Part shown: piece by piece, positions 17,147 through 27,027 of the stretch
Layout of the letters: each line of letters begins with the position of its first letter
Numbering within the stretch: the first letter of the stretch is position 1
Assembly (NCBI GenBank): GCA_030606285.1
Contig: JAUWGS010000008.1
Location: 1-64,000 of the forward strand
Direction: 5' to 3'
DNA: 64,000 nt
DNA from: Planctomycetales bacterium
GTDB lineage: Bacteria; 4484-113
Position numbers and translations under genes: made by a program
Notes under the pieces: model-generated
Databases searched by the model: none
What the model saw: the letters and a program-made list of their open reading frames with translations, nothing else
Told to the model about the DNA's origin: nothing

Positions 17147-18910
17147 ATGATGTCGCTATCCAGAGCCTCTCGAGTTGCCTTGGCGATAATGCTACTCATC
17201 GCTGCTCTCGCATACGGATGCGGAGGCGGTGACGACGGTACTACACCGGGCCCTACTTCGCCCGATGCCCAGGGCACTAATGTGGCCAAGATATACCAGG
17301 TCCTACCCGGAATCACTGTGTATGGCGTTGACCATACTTACCGGACCCAGGATTTCACCGACGATGCGAAGGAATGGGACCCCGTGTTCGACCTGATCTC
17401 ACAGGCGCAGACCAGCCTGGATATTGCGGTCATGCGGATTAATCGTCAGGCCTTTGTAGACGCGCTCCTGGACAGGTCGGCCACAGCGCACATTCGAATT
17501 GTAACGGAGAAGGCCTACTACGAAGATCCGCTGTACCGCCCGTTCTACCAGCAGCTTCTGAACCCTCTGCGGAACAACGGCAACATTGAGATCGTTACTG
17601 ACAAAGAGGGCACCCCAAGGCTGATGCACTCGCGCTTTATGATAATCGACCACGCTAAGGTTGCCGTTGGCAGCTACAACTTCAGTGTGGAGGGCAGCGA
17701 GCGCACGATGGGCGACGTGGTTGTGATAAACGACGCGCGAATTGCCGATGCGTTCGAGGACCAGTTCGAACAGATGTTCGTTGAGGGCAAGTTCGGCGCC
17801 CATAAGCGCGATTCGATCCAGCATATTTACTCCGTGGGCGGAGGCACGGCGCAGGTCGAGGTTTATTTCGGGCCGACTGACGTGCCCCGTAACATCGTGG
17901 TTGCTGAGATTGCAGCCTCGCGGTACGTTATTGGAGCCGTGCAGCAGTTCTCAGACATGACGCTGGCCAACTATATATACCAGTGGCTGATGGGCAGCGC
18001 TGGCATGATAGAGAGCGGCACCGGTGTGACGGTCGAGAATCGCGCCCTGTACTTGACGATAAACGACATCGGCGCGTACGGTGACCGGTATGAGAACGAG
18101 ATATACGATGCGTTGGTCGCCGGCATGGCCGAAGGCGGTGCTGGAGGGGACAGTGCCTATGCCGCGGGATTCATAGTCAATCAGCCGCCTGATAGCATCT
18201 GGGCGAGTGTCGGTGCACACTTAAACCACAAGTACGTTTACGCCGACCACGCAGCTATTCGCAACGGTCTGCCTTCCGTGATGATCAGCACTGGCAACTG
18301 GACGACGCAGGGCTTCGACCTTAATGATGAGGTCATCGTGATATTCCGGGGGACGACGCTGACCTCGAAGTATCACTACGCGTACTGGTTCCAGACGGCT
18401 CATCTGGGCTCCGACTTCATCACACGTGATGTGCGAGAGGACGCCCAGATATCGCTGATGTACCCGTTCATCACCAATCTGGAGGCGGAGGATCCCCGCA
18501 TTCCTCGCGATCCAGCGCTTGCGGACTTGAGCTGCGGCTTGATTCACGGCCAAGTCACGAATTTCCAGCGCGAATTCACTTATCAGGACTCCGACGGCAA
18601 TCTGCAGACCATGCAGATCGACTTGATGTGGGAGATAACGGGAGAGTACTACTTCGGCGGCGATATCACGGGTTACGTAAACCCGGTCTTTGATGAGTAC
18701 GAGTTAACCAACCCGGACGACAACTACATTCTCGTGGTACCCGCGGGACGGATTGAGGTTAAGGCGGTTGTGACCGATCCCAATGGCACACCGGTTGACC
18801 TGTTCACACCGGACGCCAAGATTATCGACATAGGGCCTGGCGGCGTGCGGAGTGAGGATTTCAGCGTATCCGGCGTGCAGATTGGCGATAGCGCGCCCGG
18901 CGGTGCCTAA
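17147..18910 (+). CDS. Phospholipase D-like lipoprotein
   Basis: Lipobox-like ALAYGCGGG; PLD-like repeats MHSRFMIIDHAKVAVGSYNFS and LNHKYVYADHAAI...ISTGNWT; SD GGAGGG before ATG. Confidence 0.8.
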   Translation: MMSLSRASRVALAIMLLIAALAYGCGGGDDGTTPGPTSPDAQGTNVAKIYQVLPGITVYGVDHTYRTQDFTDDAKEWDPVFDLISQAQTSLDIAVMRINRQAFVDALLDRSATAHIRIVTEKAYYEDPLYRPFYQQLLNPLRNNGNIEIVTDKEGTPRLMHSRFMIIDHAKVAVGSYNFSVEGSERTMGDVVVINDARIADAFEDQFEQMFVEGKFGAHKRDSIQHIYSVGGGTAQVEVYFGPTDVPRNIVVAEIAASRYVIGAVQQFSDMTLANYIYQWLMGSAGMIESGTGVTVENRALYLTINDIGAYGDRYENEIYDALVAGMAEGGAGGDSAYAAGFIVNQPPDSIWASVGAHLNHKYVYADHAAIRNGLPSVMISTGNWTTQGFDLNDEVIVIFRGTTLTSKYHYAYWFQTAHLGSDFITRDVREDAQISLMYPFITNLEAEDPRIPRDPALADLSCGLIHGQVTNFQREFTYQDSDGNLQTMQIDLMWEITGEYYFGGDITGYVNPVFDEYELTNPDDNYILVVPAGRIEVKAVVTDPNGTPVDLFTPDAKIIDIGPGGVRSEDFSVSGVQIGDSAPGGA

Positions 18911-18955
18911 CAGGGCACGGTAGACCTTCCGAAAAACAGGATTTATGGTGGAATT

Positions 18956-20926
18956 ATGAAGCGATTAGTGATTAAGGTTGCTGCATTGATCCTTCTGGCC
19001 CTCGTGCTAGGCGTTACCGCGTGCGGCGGCGGCGGCGGGGGCGGTGACGGGCAAGAAGGTGGCGGACTGGAAGGCTTTTCACCCATCCCGCCATTCGGCG
19101 GACCAACTGGGGGGGACCCGGAGGAAAGGACTCCCTACAGCACAGGCAACTTCACGCTCCCTGGAGGCGCACAGTTCGCCGACCTGCGTGGCGTGGCTGT
19201 CGGCAAGCGCTACGTCTATGTCGCCGACATGAACGCGCTCTACTGCTTCGACCTCCTGGGTAATCTGGTCAACATAGCTGTCGGCGCGAGCGCGGGCTGG
19301 GATACCATCCAGGACGTGGCTGTACTCCCACCAGACCCATTCCCCGAAGACGGCGACGATACCGAATATCCCTTCCCTGACTACCCGGTTATCGCAGTTA
19401 ACCAATTTGATACCGGCCAGTGGGGAGGCATTGCTGTTATATACGCTCCCAATCTGGACGACCAGGTGACGCGCGAAGACCGGGTGACGCCGTCCGGGCT
19501 CAAGTTCTACCCACTGCCGAGGATTCAGGATTTCTTTGCCTTCACCACCTATCCCTGCACACCACTCCCGACGCCTCCGCCCTGCTATCTGGACCTTATG
19601 CGCACCCACGGTATGGACGTAACGCGCGAGGGCACAATCGTAATTATCCTGGATATTGACAACACCTGCACTACCGTCTCTCCAGACTACCCCCAGGCTA
19701 TGGTCTTCTTCGATCCCCAGGACGGCTATCTGATAGCTCCAAGGTTGGGGAGAACCATACGGCTGGGTGAGGATGAGGATACGATGAGGACCATTGATGC
19801 CCCCTTCTTCTGGAGCGGATACGGCGATGCTGTTGGCTCGTGCAGCCATTTGGCGATTGCCGACAAGTACCCACAGAACAGAACCGGCTTTCAGAGGCTT
19901 TACGTGCTCGATTACATAATGGAAACCGACTTTGTCGGTTTCAGCAGCATAACTGTGGACATGACCGAAGTGCCGTTCAACTACACGGTGCGCGGCCTGC
20001 TGGACACGCCTTACGGCTATTCGCCGATCATCGGACTTCCTGCCGGCGCTCTGCCCGGAAGCTTCTCGTGGAGCCCGCCGTACAATCCCGACGGTGGCCT
20101 TGAGGACCCGGACCTCAACCAGGGCGGCCCGTCAGGGATGGGCGTTGACCCGCGTACCGACGAGCTTTATGTGTGCGACCCGGGGAACCGGAGAGTTCAG
20201 GTATTCAATCCTGAGGGTTACTACGTGAAGCAGATAGGTGACGGCATTAGGGGCACTGCCGGGAACCACCTGGTTGCCCCCGGCGAGGTGTTCGTTGGGC
20301 TCGACGGAACGGTCTTCGTCTGCGACACCTATGGTGGCGAGGATGCAGCCGGGCTGCTCCGCGTATTCCCGTCAGCTCCTGCGCCTTACGACTTCGGGAG
20401 CGTTGGCGGATTTGTGTACAACGCGGGCCTTCAGCCGCGCGTTGGAATGGCGGGTGCGCTGGTGTCCATCATGGACGTCAACGGGCCCATCGACAGCGTG
20501 GAGACCAATATCAACGGCGAATACCGGTTCGAAGACCTGCCTTTGGGGATGTACCATCTGGTTGCCACGAAGACGAACTTCAGCACCGACCACACAAGCC
20601 TTGAACTCATCAACGACGAAACGGTGCTGGTTAGCTTCAACCTGTATCCGCGGGAGCCTCACACCATCGGCAACTACGTCGGCGCGGTTTACGACGATGT
20701 CACTCGCCTGCCCATCCCGGAGGTTACCGTGCGCATCCTGCCGACATCGATGACAAGAACCACGGACCAGTACGGTAAATTCAACTTTGACGACATCCTT
20801 GCCGGCGATTACCAGGCTGAGTTCACGCACCGGTACTACGCTACCGTGACCAAGGACGTTCACATCGTTGCCGGCCAGACCACCAACGACTACACAATCT
20901 ATATGACCCCGTTGCCGCGTGAATAA
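18956..20926 (+). CDS. Lipoprotein with NHL/beta-propeller-like region and two carboxypeptidase-regulatory-like domains
   Basis: LGVTACGGG lipobox; GMGVDPRTDELYVCDPGNRRVQVFNPEG; GALVSIMDVNGPIDSVETNINGEYRFEDLPLGMYHLVAT and a second similar domain. Confidence 0.8.
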   Translation: MKRLVIKVAALILLALVLGVTACGGGGGGGDGQEGGGLEGFSPIPPFGGPTGGDPEERTPYSTGNFTLPGGAQFADLRGVAVGKRYVYVADMNALYCFDLLGNLVNIAVGASAGWDTIQDVAVLPPDPFPEDGDDTEYPFPDYPVIAVNQFDTGQWGGIAVIYAPNLDDQVTREDRVTPSGLKFYPLPRIQDFFAFTTYPCTPLPTPPPCYLDLMRTHGMDVTREGTIVIILDIDNTCTTVSPDYPQAMVFFDPQDGYLIAPRLGRTIRLGEDEDTMRTIDAPFFWSGYGDAVGSCSHLAIADKYPQNRTGFQRLYVLDYIMETDFVGFSSITVDMTEVPFNYTVRGLLDTPYGYSPIIGLPAGALPGSFSWSPPYNPDGGLEDPDLNQGGPSGMGVDPRTDELYVCDPGNRRVQVFNPEGYYVKQIGDGIRGTAGNHLVAPGEVFVGLDGTVFVCDTYGGEDAAGLLRVFPSAPAPYDFGSVGGFVYNAGLQPRVGMAGALVSIMDVNGPIDSVETNINGEYRFEDLPLGMYHLVATKTNFSTDHTSLELINDETVLVSFNLYPREPHTIGNYVGAVYDDVTRLPIPEVTVRILPTSMTRTTDQYGKFNFDDILAGDYQAEFTHRYYATVTKDVHIVAGQTTNDYTIYMTPLPRE

Positions 20927-20953
20927 GCGACCGGATTGAACCTGCTAGAATCA

Positions 20954-20985
20954 GCCCTGCAGCCTTCAAGGCTGCGGGGCTTTTT
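20954..20985 (+). terminator. Intrinsic terminator-like hairpin abutting the next start codon
   Basis: GCCCTGCAGCCTT-C-AAGGCTGCGGGGC-TTTTT, 2 nt before ATG 20988. Confidence 0.8.
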
Positions 20986-20987
20986 CT

Positions 20988-21875
20988 ATGCGCCTGTCAG
21001 TCATCGTACCCAACTTCAACGGCGAGCAGTTGCTTCCGGCTCTGCTGGAGAATCTCCAGGACAGCCTTTCGCCGGCGCAGTACGAATGGGAGATTATTGT
21101 TGCGGATGATGCGTCGACCGACGGCAGCTGCACGCTGGTTACCGGGCGTTTCCCCCACGTGCGGCTGATTGCCGGTGAGCGAAACCTAGGGTACGGCGGC
21201 AATTGCAACCGGGGTGCGGCGGCAGCATCGGGGAAGTATCTGGCATTCGTCAACTCCGACGTCTCGCTGGATGGAGACGTGTTCGCGCCGCTGATGGCAA
21301 GGCTGGAGGGGTCACGCGGCGTGTTCGCACTGATGCCGCTCGTGTTCACCGAAGCTCTGGGGCGGGTCGAGAACCTTCAGGAGATGTGGATATCGCGCGG
21401 TTTGCCCTGGCTGAGGCCGGTGTCGGAAATCATTGTTGAGGACTGGCAGGAAGCTGTGGACATGCTGGGTGACAAGCTCAGGACCGCGCCCCTGTGCGGG
21501 GCGTTCTTCGTCTGCCGCCGTGAGCATTTCAACGCATTGGGCGGCTTTGACCCGGTGTTCGGGCGCGCGTACTGGGAGGATGTGGATCTGGGCTACCGGG
21601 CGCGCCGGCTGGGGCTGGGGACCGTTATCTGTACGGACGCGGTGGTTAAGCATGCGCATTCACAAACGCTCAATCGCGTGCTGAGCGATCGCGGCAAGAG
21701 GAGAAGCCTGCTGCGCAACCAGGCGCTCTTCCTCCGGCGGAACCTGGATCTGCTCCGGCCCATCCCGTGGTATCGGCTGTATCTTCTGTTGCGGATACCG
21801 CAGAGGATACTGTCCGGCGACTGGGGCACGATACCGCTGTATCTATCAATGGCGTTCGGCTCTGCGCACCGGTAG
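20988..21875 (+). CDS. Glycosyltransferase family 2
   Basis: MRLSVIVPNFNGEQLLPALLENL, IIVADDASTDGS, ERNLGYGGNCNRGAAAASGKYLAFVNSDV, YWEDVDLGYRARRLG. Confidence 0.92.
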   Translation: MRLSVIVPNFNGEQLLPALLENLQDSLSPAQYEWEIIVADDASTDGSCTLVTGRFPHVRLIAGERNLGYGGNCNRGAAAASGKYLAFVNSDVSLDGDVFAPLMARLEGSRGVFALMPLVFTEALGRVENLQEMWISRGLPWLRPVSEIIVEDWQEAVDMLGDKLRTAPLCGAFFVCRREHFNALGGFDPVFGRAYWEDVDLGYRARRLGLGTVICTDAVVKHAHSQTLNRVLSDRGKRRSLLRNQALFLRRNLDLLRPIPWYRLYLLLRIPQRILSGDWGTIPLYLSMAFGSAHR

Positions 21876-21917
21876 CGTGTGCTAGAATAGGCCCACTAAG
21901 TTAGGAGGTACGATCCC

Positions 21918-23102
21918 ATGTCCGAGGTTGTGATACTTGATGCCACTCGAACGGCGATAGGCAAGTACGGGGGAATACTGAAGGCTATTCCAGCGGTTGA
22001 TCTTGGTGCCCACTGCATCAAGACGCTCGTTGAGCGGAATAATCTTCCCACCAACGAGATTGACGATGTGATCATGGGTATGGTGGTGCAGGCCGGAGTC
22101 GGTCAGATTCCTTCCCGCCAGTGCGCCGTCAGGGCAGGACTGCCGGTTGAGATACCGTCGTTTACGGTCAACAAGGTGTGCGCGTCCGGGATGCGGTCAA
22201 TCACGCTGGCGGACACGCTGATGAGAGTCGGCCAAGCCGAGCTCATCATCGCCGGAGGCATCGAATCCATGAGCCAGGTTCCTTACGCGTCCTTCAACAT
22301 GCGCTGGGGCAAGCGAATGGGCGATGAGACCCTGGCAGACCTGATGATTCACGACGGTTTGTGGTGCGCGTTCGACGATGTGCATATGGGGCTTCACGGG
22401 GATGCGATCGCCAAGCAGTACGACCTTTCCCGTGAGGCGCAGGACGAGTACGCCTGCCGGAGCCAGAACCTTACCGAGGCGGCGATAACCGAAGGCCGCC
22501 TGGCGGAGGAGATAACGCCCTTCCCGGTCCCGCAACGCAAGAAAGACCCGATAATGTTCGAGCAGGACGAGTTCCCGCGGTTCGGAACCACGGTCGAGAG
22601 CCTGGCCAAGCTGCGTCCGGCTTTCGCGAAGGACGGCACTGTCACCGCTGGTAACGCGCCCGGAGTCAACGACGCTGGCGGCGCGGCCATTGTCTGCACC
22701 CGCGAGAAGGCGGACAAGCTGGGCATCAAGCCGCTGGCGACAATCGTTGATTACGCTTACGCAGCGTTAAAGCCCAGCGAGTTCCCGATAGCACCCGCAG
22801 TGTCCACCAAGAAGCTCCTGGACAAAGTCGGGATGACGCTTGACCAGATCGATCTGCTGGAATTCAACGAGGCGTTCGCCGCAGTGGCGCTTGCCTGTGG
22901 CAAGGAGCTGAACTGGGATCTGGAAAAGGTGAACGTCAACGGGGGCGCTATCGCACTGGGTCATCCGATCGGCATGAGCGGCACGCGCGTAACGATGACG
23001 CTTGCCTATGAGCTTCGCCGGCGCGGTGGCGGCTACGGAATCGCTGCCATCTGCTCAGGATCGGGGCAAGGAGATTCGATCCTGCTCAAAGTCGAGGGCT
23101 AG
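21918..23102 (+). CDS. Acetyl-CoA acetyltransferase (thiolase)
   Basis: NKVCASGMRSITLA active-site Cys region, NVNGGAIALGHPIGMSGTR, AICSGSGQGDSILL. Confidence 0.95.
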   Translation: MSEVVILDATRTAIGKYGGILKAIPAVDLGAHCIKTLVERNNLPTNEIDDVIMGMVVQAGVGQIPSRQCAVRAGLPVEIPSFTVNKVCASGMRSITLADTLMRVGQAELIIAGGIESMSQVPYASFNMRWGKRMGDETLADLMIHDGLWCAFDDVHMGLHGDAIAKQYDLSREAQDEYACRSQNLTEAAITEGRLAEEITPFPVPQRKKDPIMFEQDEFPRFGTTVESLAKLRPAFAKDGTVTAGNAPGVNDAGGAAIVCTREKADKLGIKPLATIVDYAYAALKPSEFPIAPAVSTKKLLDKVGMTLDQIDLLEFNEAFAAVALACGKELNWDLEKVNVNGGAIALGHPIGMSGTRVTMTLAYELRRRGGGYGIAAICSGSGQGDSILLKVEG

Positions 23103-24099
23103 CCCGCGGCGGCAGGTGTCGCTCGAAGAACCGGAACCAGTTTTCGCCGAGAACGCCGGCTACAATCTCGTTGGTGCTGCCCCGGCGCTTCAATTCCGCG
23201 CCAAGCTTCGGGAGATCAGCGATGGTGTCCAGACCTTCAGGGGTGTTTTTGGCGGTTAGCCCGCCGTCGAAATCCGAGCCTATACCCACGCTCTCGCTGC
23301 CCAGATGTCCCAGCAGGTATTCGACGTGTTCGGCCACACGGGACATGGGTGTCTGCGGGCCTCCGCTCTGCCACGAGCTGTCCAGGAATCCGTTGTAGAG
23401 CAATGTGCCCACGACGGCACCGCGCTCTTGCATCGATTGGAGCTGCTCGTCGGTAAGGTTTCGCGTGTCTTCACACAGCGCGGCGGGATTGCTGTGCGTT
23501 GCGCAAACCGGGCCGCTCCATTGACCCAGCGCATCGAAGAAGCTCTCCTCGTTGAGATGCGAGACGTCAAGGACGATCCCCAGTTCGCGCATTTTGTGGA
23601 GCAGCAAGGCGCCTTTACGCGTCAGTCCGCCGTGGTGCTTCGCGCCAGTGGCCCACTGGTTTCGCTCGTTCCACGTCAGCGACAGCATCCGCAATCCCTT
23701 CTCGTGGAACACCTGCAGCTCGTCGGGTGATTCCAGAAGGTCCGCCCCCTCCATCGCCAGCAAAAAGCCCCAGACTTCCGCGCTGGAAGCCGCCCTCTCG
23801 CGCAGATCGCGCAGTTCATCGACGCTCGCCACCTGCATCACGTGTTGGGGGAACTTCTCTGGTAACTCCAGGTAGAACTCCAGTTCGCGCAGAAGCCGCT
23901 TCCTCCGCACGGAACGCGGCGCATTGTGCTCGGCGAACAGCGTGACGCAGGAGAGCACCACACCGCCGGTGAACAAGGCTGGCAGCGTGATCATAGCCTT
24001 TTCGGCGGTCTCAGTGAGCGAGAAATCGCGCCTGTACTTGTGCACGTGCCAGGCGATGTCCTGATGCGAGTCGACTATGAACGGTCGCGGGCTTCCCAC
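23086..24099 (-). CDS. Membrane dipeptidase (peptidase M19 family)
   Basis: FIVDSHQDIAWHV, GIVLDVSHLNEESF, VCATHSNPAALC, VGIGSDFDGG. Confidence 0.92.
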   Translation of the reverse strand: MGSPRPFIVDSHQDIAWHVHKYRRDFSLTETAEKAMITLPALFTGGVVLSCVTLFAEHNAPRSVRRKRLLRELEFYLELPEKFPQHVMQVASVDELRDLRERAASSAEVWGFLLAMEGADLLESPDELQVFHEKGLRMLSLTWNERNQWATGAKHHGGLTRKGALLLHKMRELGIVLDVSHLNEESFFDALGQWSGPVCATHSNPAALCEDTRNLTDEQLQSMQERGAVVGTLLYNGFLDSSWQSGGPQTPMSRVAEHVEYLLGHLGSESVGIGSDFDGGLTAKNTPEGLDTIADLPKLGAELKRRGSTNEIVAGVLGENWFRFFERHLPPRASPRL

Positions 24100-24194
24100 G
24101 TCAGAAGTCTAGCACAGTGAAAGGATACAATCCGGCTGCTCTTGGCAAGCGATCCGGATCCGGGTAGTGAATCAAGGCGGCAGCGGATCGAGAC

Positions 24195-24602
24195 TTATGG
24201 CCACTTCTTCAGCCACCTGGCTTCGATCTTCTCGCCCATCTTCCAGAGCTCGTATTCGGCGCTCTTGGCGAGATGCGTTCCCGCACTGAGAGCTATGACC
24301 CTGCGGTACAGCTCCTTTGCCTCTTCTTCCTTGCCGTTGACGCAGGTGACGAATGCCAGATTGAAGAGCAGGTCAGGTGTCTCTCTAAGGGTGCAGGCCT
24401 CTATTAGTGTTTTCTCAGCGTCCACGAACTGATGGCTGTTGAACAACGCATCAGCGTAAGCGGCGACGGCGTCAAAGCTATCGTGGTTTTCGTCGTATTT
24501 GGCTTTCGCCCTTCGAAGCAGCTCTTCGCGTGTGCGCGGTGCCAGCACAGTGCTGGCCTTTGCGTCAGAGAACAACTCGACGTTGTTGACCAAGCGGGAC
24601 AC
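24195..24602 (-). CDS. TPR-like small protein
   Basis: 135 aa helical-repeat-like sequence (NSHQFVDAEKTLIEACTLRETPDLLFNLAFVTCVNGKEEEAKELYRRVIAL); AGGAGG SD. Confidence 0.6.
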   Translation of the reverse strand: MSRLVNNVELFSDAKASTVLAPRTREELLRRAKAKYDENHDSFDAVAAYADALFNSHQFVDAEKTLIEACTLRETPDLLFNLAFVTCVNGKEEEAKELYRRVIALSAGTHLAKSAEYELWKMGEKIEARWLKKWP

Positions 24603-24646
24603 CTCCTAAGGCTCTCACATTCTACCTCATTTTAACGGTTCTAGCA

Positions 24647-26983
24647 TCACTTCGATTGTAGAATCAGCCGATAGACCGCCGCGTATTTCAAGGTTTTCTT
24701 CACGAACTGCTCGTTTTCGCTGTTTGGTATCAGCTCGACGAACAGAACCGGATCGGCGGTTCCCACAAGCTGTAACCAGCGGTTGAGGTTGCCCGGCCCC
24801 CCGTTGTAGGCCGAAAGCACGAGGTGGTCGCGCCAGTACGCTGTCTGCAGGCTGGAAAGGTACGCTGCGCCCAGGTGGATGTTGCGCTCCGGGTCGGTAA
24901 GGGCACGTCCGCGCAGCTCTTCAGGCAGAAAGCGGCTGAAGGAACTCGCCGTGCCGGGCATCAGTTGCATCAACCCCTCTGCCCCTGCAGACGAGGTGGC
25001 GTCCAGCTCGAAGTTGCTCTCCTTCTTCATTACGGCGTAGATAAGTGCGGGTTCAACGTTGTAGCGACTGGCGGCCGCCTGCGCTTCCTCAATGTACGGC
25101 GTGGGATACGCAACGGAGAGCACGTAGGCTGTCAGCGCCTCATCAAAGACGGGGCCGTCCTCCAGAAGCCCGGTGGCCATCCAGCTCGCGGCCTTGGTGT
25201 TCCTGGTCAGTTCCGAGTTGCGCAGACAGATGGCGGCGAGCAGCGGCGGGAGTTCGCTGTAGTCCGCGACGCTAGAGACCGAGAGCACAAGGTCGTGCAG
25301 GAATGCGCCCGCCAGATACTCGGCTGCGCACTCGTCCTGCAGGTAGAACGCGTTGTCGTCCGTTTCAATGCGGTCACGTGTCAGCGCGCCAAGCGCCTGT
25401 AGCTCGTAGTAGCTGAAGTTCCTGACGAATATGGATTCGCGTTCGAGGGCGGCTGTTTCGTTATCGCCAGCCTTCTTCGCAAGCGCTATTCTCCAAAAGC
25501 GTGCGACCTCAGGCGCGAGTTTCTCAACTTCCGAAACGGTCTCCCGTGCCAGGCCGTCGCGGTCAGTCAGCACCGCCAGCGCAATGAGTTCCTCGCACGC
25601 CTTAATACGGTGATCGCTCGCCGCGTCAGCTATTACGCCTTTGAGTAGTTCGATCGCCTTTGCCTTGTCAAGGTCTGCGGAACGCTCCTTCAGGAGCTGG
25701 TAGTACTCAAAAAGGGCGTCGCTCTGGCGCGGGCCATCGAGTTTGGCAGCCTTTTCGAAGTACCCCCTCGCGGGAAATGTCTGGCCCTGCTTCCACAGCA
25801 TCCGCGCGAAGTTCAGGTACGAGGTTTGCAGGACGCCGTCGGGCGCAGGCAAGAGATTTTCGGTCAGAAGCAGTGCTTCGAAATCCTTTCGGTTCTTGGT
25901 CTCGGAGTAGAGCAGGGAGAGCGCTTCCATTGCCTGGAAACGAGCTTCTGTCGTGCCCTTATTTAAGGATAGCTGCGAAAGCGGCTCTTCCCCTCGCGGT
26001 AACTCCTTGAGAGCTTCGAGAAGCTCCACCCAGGCATAGAGCAGGTTATCTCCATCGTCACTGGTGAAGTCTCCGGCCAGATCATCGAAGTTCCCGTCCA
26101 ACGCCTCTAGCGCGTTCGCCAGACCGAGTGCGGTGGAACGCTTGGTGCCGTAGCGGTCGGGATGCTCTGCGAGAGCTTGCAGGAAATACAGCGCAGCCTT
26201 CACAGGCTCCTCGCGTGTCCGGTAGTAGTTCCCTAGGTCCACCAGCGCCTTTGGGTACTCCCATGAAGTGCTTGCGCGAGCGATGCGACTTAAGTAATTG
26301 GAGAAGAAGCCCTCTTGCCCGCCTGCGATTGCCGCTTGGAGCTGGTTGAGGGCGACACGGGCAGGCAGGCCAGCGGGCGCTTTCACTGCCAGCTTGCCCA
26401 GCAGATAACGTCCCTGCTCAGCTTCGCGTTCGTCGCCTTCGCGGATGAGCGCTCTTGCGTAGTAGTACTGCAAGTAGGGCTTTAGCTCGGGCGAGACTCC
26501 GTCGCGCCAGGCCATCCAGAAGTAGTCCTTCGCCGCGTTCCAGTCGCCGAGCAACGCCAGCTGGTAGCCCACAAAAAACTTCAGGTTCTGATAGGCCGGA
26601 TATCCCTGCAACGCCGAGAGCTTGCCTTCGGAGAAGTGGTTGATGATGGTTCCCGTCTCTTCAGCTTCTGCGAGAACCTGCACCTGGAAGTCTCGCGTGA
26701 GCTCCAGCAGGTCGTCGTGTATGCCTGCTGAGTGCGCGAGGAGATCTGCGCGTCCGAAGTTGCCCTTTAGCGTGAGCACTCGCACCAGCCCGGCGAGATC
26801 CTCGCCCTGCGGGTCTGCTGCCGCCTCTGCGAGCGCTTCGCGATACGCTGCTTCCAGATATCCCTTCTCCAGCTTCTGTTCGAAGCCAAGCGTCAGGGGG
26901 TAGACTGTGACTGCGTAGTACCACGCTCCCAGGCCCGTCAGGAGCAGTGCAACGATGACCACGGCTATTGCCTTGCGAGACAT
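24647..26983 (-). CDS. Soluble lytic transglycosylase-like protein (SLT domain)
   Basis: TPR-like N-terminal region; C-terminal YNVEPALIYAVMKKESNFELDATSSAGAEGLMQLMPGTA and LSAYNGGPGNLNRWL. Confidence 0.92.
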   Translation of the reverse strand: MSRKAIAVVIVALLLTGLGAWYYAVTVYPLTLGFEQKLEKGYLEAAYREALAEAAADPQGEDLAGLVRVLTLKGNFGRADLLAHSAGIHDDLLELTRDFQVQVLAEAEETGTIINHFSEGKLSALQGYPAYQNLKFFVGYQLALLGDWNAAKDYFWMAWRDGVSPELKPYLQYYYARALIREGDEREAEQGRYLLGKLAVKAPAGLPARVALNQLQAAIAGGQEGFFSNYLSRIARASTSWEYPKALVDLGNYYRTREEPVKAALYFLQALAEHPDRYGTKRSTALGLANALEALDGNFDDLAGDFTSDDGDNLLYAWVELLEALKELPRGEEPLSQLSLNKGTTEARFQAMEALSLLYSETKNRKDFEALLLTENLLPAPDGVLQTSYLNFARMLWKQGQTFPARGYFEKAAKLDGPRQSDALFEYYQLLKERSADLDKAKAIELLKGVIADAASDHRIKACEELIALAVLTDRDGLARETVSEVEKLAPEVARFWRIALAKKAGDNETAALERESIFVRNFSYYELQALGALTRDRIETDDNAFYLQDECAAEYLAGAFLHDLVLSVSSVADYSELPPLLAAICLRNSELTRNTKAASWMATGLLEDGPVFDEALTAYVLSVAYPTPYIEEAQAAASRYNVEPALIYAVMKKESNFELDATSSAGAEGLMQLMPGTASSFSRFLPEELRGRALTDPERNIHLGAAYLSSLQTAYWRDHLVLSAYNGGPGNLNRWLQLVGTADPVLFVELIPNSENEQFVKKTLKYAAVYRLILQSK

Positions 26984-27027
26984 TGAAAGCCAGCGATTCC
27001 GGGAGGTGGTCAGTGCCCGCCACGGCG

